Of a stretch of 64,000 bases of DNA, positions 16,646 to 27,459 are shown piece after piece. Within the stretch, counting starts at the first letter, position 1; every line of letters starts with the position of its first letter. Made by a program: the position numbers and the translations under genes. The stretch spans positions 1 to 64,000 of the forward strand of contig NZ_JAHRCU010000009.1 of NCBI RefSeq assembly GCF_019083995.1. The letters are read 5' to 3'. Source of the stretch: Roseococcus sp. SDR (lineage in GTDB: Bacteria; Pseudomonadota; Alphaproteobacteria; Acetobacterales; Acetobacteraceae). The notes beneath the pieces are model-generated. The model was not told the DNA's origin. It saw only the letters and a list, made by a program, of their open reading frames with translations, and made no database searches.

Positions 16646-17623
16646 ATGCTTACGCAATATCTTGCACAAGCAACCGGGCTCTCAACCCTGGAGATTGAGA
16701 GAATCGCCCGTTCAGCGCCCCGTCGCTATAAAGATTACATGATTCCGAAAGCGAATGGAGGACATCGCCTTATCTCACATCCCGCGCGAGAGGTTAAGGC
16801 ACTCCAACGCGCATTAGTTGAATGGCTGTCCGATAAATTTCCAGTTCATCATTGTGCCACTGCGTATAAGAAGGGAGGCTCTATCGCATTAAACGCCGAT
16901 CAGCATGCCCAAAATGGGCCGATAATGAAAATGGACTTTAGAAATTTTTTCCCTTCAATCAAGAGTCACGACTGGATAAAGTTTATTACAGAGAATAATT
17001 TTCCGTTGAACGAATTTGATCGAGAATTGACTAGAACTATTTTGTTCCACAAGCGACCAAGCATGCCAGACCTACGCCTTGCAATCGGCGCGCCTTCATC
17101 TCCATTTATTTCGAATATAATGATGTATGACTTTGACTGTTACGTTCATGACAAAACGAAGGCGGAGAAAATTACATATACACGCTATGCCGATGATTTA
17201 ACCTTTTCTTCTGCGCGCGCCTGGAATCTTCGTGACGTAGAGCCAATCATCAAGAAGGCAGTCAGGGATCATGCCTTCTCAAAACTCGAAATAAACAACG
17301 AAAAAACGAGGGTAGTTACCACCAAATTCCGGCGCATCGTTACGGGAGTAACGCTTGCCAATCAGGGTCACATTTCAGTCGGCCGGAACGCTAAACGTGA
17401 ACTACGTGCCATAATGAGTCGACTTTCCTTGAGGCAGACACCCAAACAAAATCCATCTCAGATCGTAGGTATTTTGGGGTTCTTAGGCTCCATTGAGCCC
17501 AAATACCTTCAGTCTCTTAAAGAAAAATACGGAAAAGACACGTTCGACTTCTTATACAGTTTAGCTGGCGACTTGCGCACAGATAACAGGCAAGGGCAAG
17601 CGGATGCTGCGACCGAAGACTAA
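16646..17623 (+). CDS. Retron reverse transcriptase (Ec86/St85 family)
   Basis: A 325-residue RNA-directed DNA polymerase that makes msDNA from the upstream msr-msd RNA. All retron hallmarks are visible: the NAxxH motif (NADQH, 83-87), the catalytic Asp in MKMDFRNFFPSI (about 95-106), GAPSSPFISN (148-157), the YADD box (181-184), and the retron-specific VTG motif (232-234) followed by the thumb region. Related annotations read retron St85 family RNA-directed DNA polymerase. The ncRNA-effector-RT order matches Ec86. Nothing looks truncated, and the AT-rich composition matches the effector. Confidence 0.96.
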   Translation: MLTQYLAQATGLSTLEIERIARSAPRRYKDYMIPKANGGHRLISHPAREVKALQRALVEWLSDKFPVHHCATAYKKGGSIALNADQHAQNGPIMKMDFRNFFPSIKSHDWIKFITENNFPLNEFDRELTRTILFHKRPSMPDLRLAIGAPSSPFISNIMMYDFDCYVHDKTKAEKITYTRYADDLTFSSARAWNLRDVEPIIKKAVRDHAFSKLEINNEKTRVVTTKFRRIVTGVTLANQGHISVGRNAKRELRAIMSRLSLRQTPKQNPSQIVGILGFLGSIEPKYLQSLKEKYGKDTFDFLYSLAGDLRTDNRQGQADAATED

Positions 17624-17654
17624 CGGCGCAACGGATGGCTCCCAAAACTCGGGC

Positions 17655-17674
17655 CTAGGGCCTTGCGGCCCTGG
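17655..17674. other. Stem-loop at the downstream edge of the retron
   Basis: CTAGGGCC (17655-17662) pairs with GGCCCTGG (17667-17674) around a TTGC loop with one G-U pair. It lies in the 78-bp gap between the reverse transcriptase gene and the YqeY gene. There is no T run, so it may be a processing or partial termination signal. I found no direct repeat or att-like duplication between the two retron edges. Confidence 0.45.
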
Positions 17675-17701
17675 GTAGCGCGGCGCGGAGCCGCGCGTCC
17701 C

Positions 17702-18154
17702 TCAGCCCCCCAAAGCCGCCTTCACGGCCGGCCCGGCCTTGGCCATGTCCAGGCTCGCCGCGTGCTTCGCCTTCAGCGCGGCCATGACCTTGCCCATCTC
17801 CTTGATGCTGGTGGCCCCCGTCTCGGCCACGGCGGCGGCGACGGCGGCGGCGAGTGCGGCGTCATCCATCTGCTGCGGCAGGAAGCTTTCGATCACCTTG
17901 ATCTCGGCCTCTTCCTTGGCGGCGAGCTCCTCACGGTTGCCCTGGCGGTAGAGTTCCACGGCTTCGCGGCGGGATTTGGCCATGCCGCGGAGCATGTTGA
18001 TGATGGCGGGCTCCTCCAGGGGCGGGCCGGGGCGGGCGGCGATGTCCATGTCCTTCAGCTTGGCCGTGATCATGCGCAGCGTGCCGGTGGTGGCGGCATC
18101 CTTGGCGAGCATGGCGGTTTTCAATTCGGCGGTGAAACGGCTACGAAGGTCCAT
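17702..18154 (-). CDS. GatB/YqeY domain-containing protein
   Basis: A 150-residue stand-alone GatB/YqeY-type protein. The family pattern is clear: an N-terminal helix (MDLRSRFTAELKTAMLAKDAATTGTLRMI), a central E-rich helix, and the C-terminal KEMGKVMAALKAKHAASLDMAKAGPAVKAAL. YqeY proteins are thought to bind tRNA or support tRNA-dependent amidation, but the role is not settled. It is divergent from the HTH-CarA gene and shares a 94-bp promoter region with it. Confidence 0.92.
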   Translation of the reverse strand: MDLRSRFTAELKTAMLAKDAATTGTLRMITAKLKDMDIAARPGPPLEEPAIINMLRGMAKSRREAVELYRQGNREELAAKEEAEIKVIESFLPQQMDDAALAAAVAAAVAETGATSIKEMGKVMAALKAKHAASLDMAKAGPAVKAALGG

Positions 18155-18179
18155 GGCGTCATTCCTTACAGGGGCAGTC

Positions 18180-18235
18180 GGGAGTGTTTTTCCCAGGCGC
18201 GGGGCTCACGCCTTGCCTTGGGAAGTCATTTCCCA
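18180..18235. promoter_or_regulatory. Twin 16-bp near-palindromes upstream of carA
   Basis: GGGAGTGTTTTTCCCA (18180-18195) and GGGAAGTCATTTCCCA (18220-18235) are two versions of the same GGGA...TCCC palindrome, spaced 40 bp start to start, about four helical turns. They lie between the divergent YqeY and carA genes, and the second ends 13 bp before the carA start. This looks like a paired operator. Confidence 0.5.
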
Positions 18236-18248
18236 CATATGATAGCCC

Positions 18249-19622
18249 ATGCGCTCCGTGGAAGACATCCTTGCCCTGATGGGGGGCGCCGAGGCCGCCG
18301 CCGCCCAATGCCAGGTGGGCACCGAGGCCATTCGCAAATGGCGGCAGGCCAAATCCATCCCGGCCAAGCACTGGCCGGCGGTGCTGGCCGCCACCGGCCT
18401 CACCCTCTCCGACCTGACCAGCACAGCCCCCAATGGCGCGGCCCCCAACGCCCAGGAAACGACCATGCCCGACCAAGCTCCCGAAGGTGCCACCGCCGTC
18501 CTCGTGCTGGATGATGGTAGCGTGCATTGGGGCCGCGGCTTCGGCGCGCATGGCACCCAGGTGGCCGAGATCTGCTTCAACACCGGCCTGACGGGCTATC
18601 AGGAGACGCTGACCGACCCCTCCTATGCCGGGCAGATCATCAACTTCACCTTCCCGCATATCGGCATCGTCGGCACCAATGCCGAGGATATGGAGGCGGC
18701 GACCCCCGTCGCCCGCGGCCTGATCGTCAAGCAGGACGTGACGGAGCCCGCGAATTACCGCGCCACGCTGCATCTGCGGGACTGGCTGAAGCGACATGGC
18801 GTGCCGGGCATCAGCGGGCTGGATACGCGGGCGCTGACGGCGCGCATCCGCGATGGCGGCGCGCCCAATGGCGTGATCAGCTTCCCGGCCGATGGCCGCT
18901 TCGACATCCCGGCCCTGCTGGCCCAGGCCAAGGCCTGGCCAGGGCTGGAGGGGATGGACCTGGCGAAGGAAGTGACGGCCCGCCAAGCCTATCACTGGGA
19001 CGAGACGCGCTGGTCCTGGGGCAAGGGCTTCGGCAAGCAGGCGGCGCCCAAGCATCGCGTGGTGGCGCTGGATTTCGGCGCCAAGCGCAACATCCTGCGC
19101 TGCCTGGCCGATGCCGGCTGCGACGTGACGGTGCTGCCGGCGACGGCCACGGCCGAGGACATCCTGCGCGAGAAGCCGGATGGCGTGTTTCTCTCCAACG
19201 GCCCGGGCGACCCGGCGGCGACGGGCGCCTATGCCGTGCCCGCCATCCAGGGCGTGCTGGCGGCTGAGGTCCCGGTGTTCGGCATCTGCCTGGGGCATCA
19301 GCTGCTGGCGCTGGCCTTGGGCGCCAAGACCTACAAGCTCGATCGCGGGCATCGCGGGGCGAACCAGCCGGTGCAGGACCTCTCGACCGGCAAGGTCGAG
19401 ATCACCAGCCAGAATCACGGCTTCGCGGTGGACCCGAAGACCCTGCCCGAGGGCGTGGTGGTCACGCATATCAGCCTCTTCGACGGCACGAATGAGGGCA
19501 TCGCGGCACCCGCGAAGCGCGCCTTCTCGGTGCAGTATCACCCCGAGGCCTCGCCGGGCCCGTCGGACAGCCACTACCTGTTCCATCGCTTTGTGGAGAT
19601 GATGGACACGGCGAAAGCCTGA
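18249..19622 (+). CDS. carA: Carbamoyl-phosphate synthase small subunit with N-terminal HTH-like extension
   Basis: CarA hydrolyses glutamine and passes ammonia to CarB for carbamoyl phosphate (arginine, pyrimidines). The standard CarA domain begins near residue 73 (MPDQAPEGATAVLVL) and includes the class I amidotransferase motif FGICLGHQ with its catalytic Cys and the late YHPEASPGP His-Glu pair. Residues 1-60 (SVEDILALMGG...GTEAIRKWRQAKSIPAKHWP) resemble a short Cro/YdaS-like helix-turn-helix, possibly the domain some annotations call carph-isopro. The internal ATG at 18465 has its own AGGAAA sequence, so a short CarA form may also be made. Confidence 0.93.
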   Translation: MRSVEDILALMGGAEAAAAQCQVGTEAIRKWRQAKSIPAKHWPAVLAATGLTLSDLTSTAPNGAAPNAQETTMPDQAPEGATAVLVLDDGSVHWGRGFGAHGTQVAEICFNTGLTGYQETLTDPSYAGQIINFTFPHIGIVGTNAEDMEAATPVARGLIVKQDVTEPANYRATLHLRDWLKRHGVPGISGLDTRALTARIRDGGAPNGVISFPADGRFDIPALLAQAKAWPGLEGMDLAKEVTARQAYHWDETRWSWGKGFGKQAAPKHRVVALDFGAKRNILRCLADAGCDVTVLPATATAEDILREKPDGVFLSNGPGDPAATGAYAVPAIQGVLAAEVPVFGICLGHQLLALALGAKTYKLDRGHRGANQPVQDLSTGKVEITSQNHGFAVDPKTLPEGVVVTHISLFDGTNEGIAAPAKRAFSVQYHPEASPGPSDSHYLFHRFVEMMDTAKA

Positions 19623-19643
19623 ACAGGGAAAGGGAAACGCGGC

Positions 19644-20402
19644 ATGTTCGATCTCACGGGGCGCGTGGCGCTCGTCACCGGCGGCAATGGCGGCATCGGG
19701 CTCGGCTTTGCCCGCGGCCTGGCCAAGGCGGGCGCGAGCGTGGTGCTGGCGGGGCGCGACGCGGCCAAGAGCGCCGCCGCGCTGGAAGAGCTGCGCGCGC
19801 TGGGTGCGAAGGCCGAGGCGGTGAGCGTGGACGTGACCGACCCTGACTCCATCAAGGCGATGGTGGCGGCGGCGGCCGGGTTCTTCGGGCGGCTCGACAT
19901 CCTGGTGAACAATGCCGGCACCAATATCCGCTCGCGCCCCGAGGAGACCTCGCTGGCCGATTGGCACACGGTGCTGAACACGAATCTCACCAGCACGATG
20001 TTCGCGGCGCAGGCGGCCTATCCGCATCTCAAGGCGGGCGGCGTGGGACGCATCATCAACAACGGCTCCATGCTCTCCATCTTCGGGATGCCGCTGCACG
20101 CGGCCTATTCCTCGTCCAAGGGCGCGGTGGTGCAGCTGACCAAGACGCTGGCGACGGCCTGGGCGAAGGATGGCATCACGGTGAATTGCGTGCTGCCGGG
20201 CTGGATCGACACCGCGCTGACGCGCGGCGCGCGGCGGGACATGCCGACGCTGGATGAGAATGTCCGCACCCGCGCGCCGGCCGGCCGCTGGGGCACGCCC
20301 GAGGATTTCGAGGGCATCGCGGCCTTCTATGCGAGTGACGCAGCGGCCTACATCACCGGCACCTCCATCGCCGTGGATGGCGGCTACTCCATTCAGGGAT
20401 GA
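19644..20402 (+). CDS. SDR family oxidoreductase
   Basis: A 252-residue classical short-chain dehydrogenase/reductase. It shows the NAD(P)-binding TGGNGGIG (12-19), NNAG (89-92), and the catalytic Ser142, Tyr155 and Lys159 (YSSSK). The C-terminal YITGTSIAVDGGYSIQG is typical of glucose/3-oxoacyl/gluconate dehydrogenase-like members. The substrate cannot be read from sequence. It follows carA by 21 bp and is probably in the same transcript. Confidence 0.92.
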   Translation: MFDLTGRVALVTGGNGGIGLGFARGLAKAGASVVLAGRDAAKSAAALEELRALGAKAEAVSVDVTDPDSIKAMVAAAAGFFGRLDILVNNAGTNIRSRPEETSLADWHTVLNTNLTSTMFAAQAAYPHLKAGGVGRIINNGSMLSIFGMPLHAAYSSSKGAVVQLTKTLATAWAKDGITVNCVLPGWIDTALTRGARRDMPTLDENVRTRAPAGRWGTPEDFEGIAAFYASDAAAYITGTSIAVDGGYSIQG

Positions 20403-20406
20403 GGAC

Positions 20407-20781
20407 GTGGCGCTGCCGGAATTCATGCAGATCGAGGCGCCTCCCTTCGCGCCGCGTCGCACCCTCTCCCTGCTGGAGACGGAGCAATTCCTGCTGCTCG
20501 CCACCTATCACCTCTGGCGCGACGATGTCTGGCCGATTGATGGCGAGGCGCTGGACAAGCTGCGCGGCGCCTTCTCGCCGCACCCCGTGCGCGACCAGAA
20601 CAAGCAGTTCGGCATGAACGTGCTGGAGATGGCGCTGGAGCGGATGAGCACGGGTGGCCTGATCGAGATCCGCAAGCGCGGCATCGTGCCCACGACGCGC
20701 GCGATCGAGGAGCTGGAGCGCGCCATCGCCGAGACGAGGAAGAGCGCCGAAGACATGCTGCGCAAGATCCTGGAGGACTAG
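20407..20781 (+). CDS. Conserved hypothetical protein, helical
   Basis: A 124-residue soluble protein that I do not recognise. It has a Glu/Arg-rich amphipathic C-terminus (IEELERAIAETRKSAEDMLRKILED) likely to form a coiled coil, and a central LLATYHLWRDDVWPIDGEALDKL segment. GTG 20407 with a GAGG just upstream is chosen; ATG 20425 is an alternative. It lies 4 bp after the SDR gene and immediately before the LysE gene, suggesting cotranscription. Confidence 0.7.
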   Translation: MALPEFMQIEAPPFAPRRTLSLLETEQFLLLATYHLWRDDVWPIDGEALDKLRGAFSPHPVRDQNKQFGMNVLEMALERMSTGGLIEIRKRGIVPTTRAIEELERAIAETRKSAEDMLRKILED

Positions 20782-21435
20782 ATGCCCTCCCTCGAAACGC
20801 TCCTGGTCTTCGCCGCGCTCTCCTTCGGCCTGGTGCTCACGCCCGGGCCGAACATGCTCTACCTCGTCAGCCGCTCCCTGGCGCAGGGGACGCGCGCGGG
20901 CATGGTTTCGCTGGCCGGCTGCCAGGCGGGCTCGCTGCTCATCATGCTGTGTGCCGCGGCGGGCATCACGGCGGCGCTGTTTGCCATTCCCTATGCCTGG
21001 GATGCGCTGCGCATCGGCGGCGCGATCTACCTGGCATGGCTCGCCTGGCAATGCGTGCGGCCCGGCGCCACGCCGCTGTTTGCGCCGCGCGCCATGCCGC
21101 CCGAGCCCGATGCACGCCTCTTCGCGGTCGGCTTCGCCACCGCCGCGCTGAACCCCAAGGTGGCGCTGTTCTATGTGGCCGTGCTGCCGCCCTTTCTCGA
21201 CCCCGCGCTGGGCAACCTCTTTCTCCAGGGCATCATCCTGGGCGCGGTGCAGATCGTCATCGCCATCGTCTTCGACGGCATCCTCGTCTGGGGTGCGGCG
21301 GGCACGGCACGCTTCCTCGGCACGCGGCCCGCCTGGCTCGCCGTGCAGCGCTATGTGCTGGGGGCGGCGCTGGCGCTGATCGCGGCGAAGCTCGCCTTCG
21401 GCGAGGGATTCTCGGGGAGTGCGGCGCGTGGCTGA
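20782..21435 (+). CDS. LysE/RhtB family amino-acid exporter
   Basis: A 217-residue inner-membrane translocator with about six hydrophobic segments. The family signature LTPGPNMLYLVSRSLAQGTRAG is in the first loop, and NPKVALFYVAVLPPFL marks the second half. Members export amino acids such as threonine, homoserine or lysine. The ATG directly follows the stop of the preceding gene. The substrate is not known. Confidence 0.92.
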   Translation: MPSLETLLVFAALSFGLVLTPGPNMLYLVSRSLAQGTRAGMVSLAGCQAGSLLIMLCAAAGITAALFAIPYAWDALRIGGAIYLAWLAWQCVRPGATPLFAPRAMPPEPDARLFAVGFATAALNPKVALFYVAVLPPFLDPALGNLFLQGIILGAVQIVIAIVFDGILVWGAAGTARFLGTRPAWLAVQRYVLGAALALIAAKLAFGEGFSGSAARG

Positions 21436-21691
21436 GATGCTCGTCACCCTGCTCGTCGTGCTGATGCTGCTGGCCGGCTGCACGCTCGTCGCCATCATCG
21501 CCACCACCGCCTTCGGCCGGATGCTGCCGCGGCTGGAGCAGGCGCTCGGCCTCTCCATGCTGCTGATGGGCGTGCTGCTCTACCTGGTGTTTCCCGGCAC
21601 CGGGGCGCTCTACGTCGTCGGCCTCGTCGCACTCTCGCATGCCATCGCGGGGGGCTTGATCTGGTATCGCAAGAAGGTGTTCGGGCGATGA
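21428..21691 (+). CDS. Small membrane protein (about 87 aa)
   Basis: A short protein with three hydrophobic helices (LVTLLVVLMLLAGCTLVAIIA, LGLSMLLMGVLLYLVF, TGALYVVGLVALSHAIAGG) and a basic C-terminus. GTG 21428 lies about 10 bp after GGGGAG and overlaps the LysE gene end by 8 bp. I do not recognise the family. Its stop overlaps the next gene (ATGA), so all three small membrane proteins here are translationally linked. Confidence 0.65.
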   Translation: MAEMLVTLLVVLMLLAGCTLVAIIATTAFGRMLPRLEQALGLSMLLMGVLLYLVFPGTGALYVVGLVALSHAIAGGLIWYRKKVFGR

Positions 21692-21957
21692 ACGGCTTCG
21701 TCTTCGCCCTCTTCGCGCTGGGCTATTCCGGCGGCGTGCTCTTCTGGCTGGCGCATGCGCTGAAGAAGATGTTCCCGCCGATGCGCGCGGCACTCACCGC
21801 CTTCGCCATCTCCGTCACGGTGCATGGCGTGACGATGTTCTTCCTGGAACCGCAGCATGTGTTGGCCGCACTCGGCTTCTGGGGCGTGCCGCATCTGATC
21901 CTGCTGCCGGCGCTGCTTTATTCCGCGTGGCGTGAATCCAAGGGGGTGCGAAGCTGA
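21688..21957 (+). CDS. Small membrane protein, paralogue A
   Basis: An 89-residue protein with three predicted helices. It shares a pattern with the next protein: a YSG near the first helix, a basic loop, a central VHG, and a final P-H-L-I-L-L-P-A-L helix ending in Arg. No known domain is evident. It overlaps both neighbours by 1-4 bp within the LysE-carB interval. Confidence 0.7.
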   Translation: MNGFVFALFALGYSGGVLFWLAHALKKMFPPMRAALTAFAISVTVHGVTMFFLEPQHVLAALGFWGVPHLILLPALLYSAWRESKGVRS

Positions 21958-22214
21958 TGGAACAGATCCTCATCATCGTGCAGGGGCTGGTCTATTCGGG
22001 CCTCGTCGTCACGCTGCTCGCCAATCGCCTCTCGCAGGGCAAGCCGGGCGTGATCCCGATCCTGGCCGCCGCCGGCTCCCTCATCCTGCTGCACGGGCTG
22101 CTGACCTTCCTGGTGCCCGATGCCTGGCGCACCACCTGGTTCGTCTTCTGGGTGCCGGGCCACATCATCACGCCGATCATCCTGATCTGGCGCCGTCGCG
22201 CCGCCAAAGACTGA
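21957..22214 (+). CDS. Small membrane protein, paralogue B
   Basis: An 85-residue protein with three hydrophobic helices (IIVQGLVYSGLVVTLLA, LAAAGSLILLHGLLTFLV, FVFWVPGHIITPIILIW) and a basic tail. It resembles the preceding protein in length, helix spacing and the YSG, LHG and PGHIITPIIL positions, so the two probably arose by tandem duplication. It overlaps paralogue A (TGATG) and lies 45 bp before carB. Confidence 0.7.
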   Translation: MEQILIIVQGLVYSGLVVTLLANRLSQGKPGVIPILAAAGSLILLHGLLTFLVPDAWRTTWFVFWVPGHIITPIILIWRRRAAKD

Positions 22215-22259
22215 GCTTCACCGGTCGCCACCGGCCTTTCCTTCCCTCTGAGGTCCCCC

Positions 22260-25505
<3,246 letters not shown>

Positions 25506-25622
25506 AGTCCGACTCCCTGAGGGAGAGGCGATTTTCCGCCTCCTCCCTCCCCCTGTCCCACCGGCCTGCCATCCAACGAGCCTGCCGGGGAGAGGGGTAT
25601 CGCCGTGAAGGAAGATACCGCC

Positions 25623-26096
25623 GTGCAGAAGTTCCCGATGACCGCCGAGGGGCTGGCCAAGCTGGAAGAGGAACTGAAGCAGTTGAAGTCCGTCGAACGC
25701 CCCGCGATCATCGTGGCGATCGCGGAAGCGCGCGCGCATGGCGACCTTTCGGAGAACGCCGAGTATCACGCGGCGCGCGAGCGGCAATCCTTCATCGAGG
25801 GCCGCCTCGCGGAGCTCGAGGCGATCATCCCCTCGGTCGAGGTGATCGACGTCAGCAAGATGACGGGCACGCAGGTGCGCTTCGGCGCGCGCGTCACCAT
25901 CATCGACGAGGAGACCGAGAAGGAGACGACCTATCGCATCGTCGGCCAGTATGAGGCCGACATGAAGACCGGTTCGATCTCGCTTTCCTCGCCGCTCGCC
26001 AAGGCGCTGATGGGCAAGAAGGTGGGCGACAGCGTGGAGGTGCCCGCGCCAGGCGGCGCGCGTGCCGTCGAGATCACCGCCGTCGCGTTCAACTGA
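25623..26096 (+). CDS. greA: Transcription elongation factor GreA
   Basis: GreA rescues backtracked RNA polymerase by stimulating transcript cleavage. The sequence has the N-terminal coiled coil with [20 protein letters not shown] and the C-terminal FKBP-like domain with [17 protein letters not shown] 25623, preceded by AAGGAAG, gives the usual N-terminus ([17 protein letters not shown]) and a normal length of 157 residues; GTG 25605 would add six residues. Confidence 0.95.
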   Translation: MQKFPMTAEGLAKLEEELKQLKSVERPAIIVAIAEARAHGDLSENAEYHAARERQSFIEGRLAELEAIIPSVEVIDVSKMTGTQVRFGARVTIIDEETEKETTYRIVGQYEADMKTGSISLSSPLAKALMGKKVGDSVEVPAPGGARAVEITAVAFN

Positions 26097-26100
26097 TCCC

Positions 26101-27303
26101 GTGACCCTTTCCATCGCCGATATCCGCGCCGCGGCCGAGCGGGTGCGCGGGCGCATCGTCCGCACGCCGAGCATCGAGAGCCCGGCCGTCACGCAGGCCT
26201 GCGGCACCCGGGTCTCCCTGAAGCTCGACAACCTCCAGGCCACGGGCGCCTTCAAGGAACGCGGGGCGGCCAATCGCCTCTCCCTGCTGACCGCGCGCGA
26301 GCGCGAGGCCGGCGTCATCGCCATGTCGGCCGGCAACCATGCGCAGGCCGTGGCCCGCCACGCGACGCTGCTGGGCATCGCGTCCACCATCGTCATGCCG
26401 CGCTTCACGCCCTCCACGAAGGTGGCGCGCACCGAGGGCTTCGGCGCGCGCGTGGTGCTGCACGGCGACACCCTGGCCGAGGCCGCGGCCCATGCGCATC
26501 ACCTCGCGCGGACGGAGGGTCTCACCTTCATCCATCCCTATGATGATCCGGCCGTCATCGCCGGCCAGGGCACCCTGGCGCTGGAGATGCTGGAAGACGT
26601 GCCCGACATCGATGCGCTGATCTTTCCCACCGGCGGCGGCGGCATGGTGACGGGCTGTGCCGTCGCGGCGCGCGCGCTGCGGCCGGGCATGCCGGTCTTC
26701 GGCGTGGAGGTCGAGGGTTATCAGGCCATGCGCCAGCGCCTGGCTGGCCAGCCGGTGCAGGTGGGCGGCCCCACGGTCGCCGAGGGCATCGCCGTGCGCG
26801 ATGTCGGCAGCCTGCCGCTGGAGATGCTGAAGCGCCTCGGCGTGGAGATCCTCGTCGTCCCCGAGCACGCGGTGGAGCAGGCGATCGCGCTGCTGGCCGA
26901 GGGCGCCAAGGTGGTGGCCGAGGGCGCCGGTGCGGCGGGTGTTGCTGCGCTGCTGACCCACCCTGATCGCTTCGCGGGGCTGCATGTCGGCACCGTCGTC
27001 TGTGGCGGCAACATCGACTCGCGCGCGCTGTCCAACGTGCTGCTGCGGCAGTTGCTGCGCGATGGGCGCATCCTGCGTCTCACCTTCGACATCCCTGACC
27101 GTCCCGGCATGCTGGCGCAGATCGCCGCGCGGATTTCCGAGATCGGCGGCAATGTGATCGAGGTGCAGCACCAGCAATTGTTCGGCGCCCCCACGGTGCA
27201 GAGCACCGAGCTGCATCTGATGATCGAAGTGCGTGACCGCGCCCAGGGCGAAGCCATGATCGCCGCCCTCGAAGCCGGCGACTTCGGCGTCCGCCGCACC
27301 TAG
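26101..27303 (+). CDS. Threonine ammonia-lyase with ACT domain
   Basis: A 400-residue PLP enzyme that deaminates threonine to 2-oxobutanoate. The PLP lysine is Lys52 in ATGAFKERGAANRL, SAGNHAQAVA is the phosphate loop, and PTGGGGMVTG the cofactor glycine loop. A single ACT domain ends the protein (LTFDIPDRPGMLAQIAARISEIGGNVIEV onward), as in the shorter biodegradative/ilvA-like forms. GTG 26101 lies 4 bp after greA. Either ilvA or tdcB could be used as a name. Confidence 0.92.
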   Translation: MTLSIADIRAAAERVRGRIVRTPSIESPAVTQACGTRVSLKLDNLQATGAFKERGAANRLSLLTAREREAGVIAMSAGNHAQAVARHATLLGIASTIVMPRFTPSTKVARTEGFGARVVLHGDTLAEAAAHAHHLARTEGLTFIHPYDDPAVIAGQGTLALEMLEDVPDIDALIFPTGGGGMVTGCAVAARALRPGMPVFGVEVEGYQAMRQRLAGQPVQVGGPTVAEGIAVRDVGSLPLEMLKRLGVEILVVPEHAVEQAIALLAEGAKVVAEGAGAAGVAALLTHPDRFAGLHVGTVVCGGNIDSRALSNVLLRQLLRDGRILRLTFDIPDRPGMLAQIAARISEIGGNVIEVQHQQLFGAPTVQSTELHLMIEVRDRAQGEAMIAALEAGDFGVRRT

Positions 27304-27410
27304 ACCGCGCTGCGTTCACATGCGTTCACTTCGCGCGGCCTAGGATTTTTCTGAGAGGATGATTCAGCGTTTCGGCGAGTCCGCCTCAACGCATCATGCT
27401 CCAGCGGTTT

Positions 27411-27456
27411 CCAAAGGCCACGGCCTTTGGTGGGGTCCAAGGGGCAAAGCCCCTTG
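27411..27456. terminator. Double stem-loop between convergent genes
   Basis: CCAAAGGCC/GGCCTTTGG (27411-27430, loop AC) is followed by CAAGGGGC/GCCCCTTG (27438-27456, loop AAA), preceded by GGGGTC. It separates the threonine dehydratase gene from the convergent TRAP gene and probably ends transcription in both directions. The second stem is a copy of the GGGGTC-type element. Confidence 0.65.
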
Positions 27457-27459
27457 TCT

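Noticed and set aside
18159-20504. A 781-codon minus-strand frame opposite carA and the SDR gene
   Set aside because: It is an antisense shadow with no recognisable domain; the plus strand encodes clear carA and SDR proteins.
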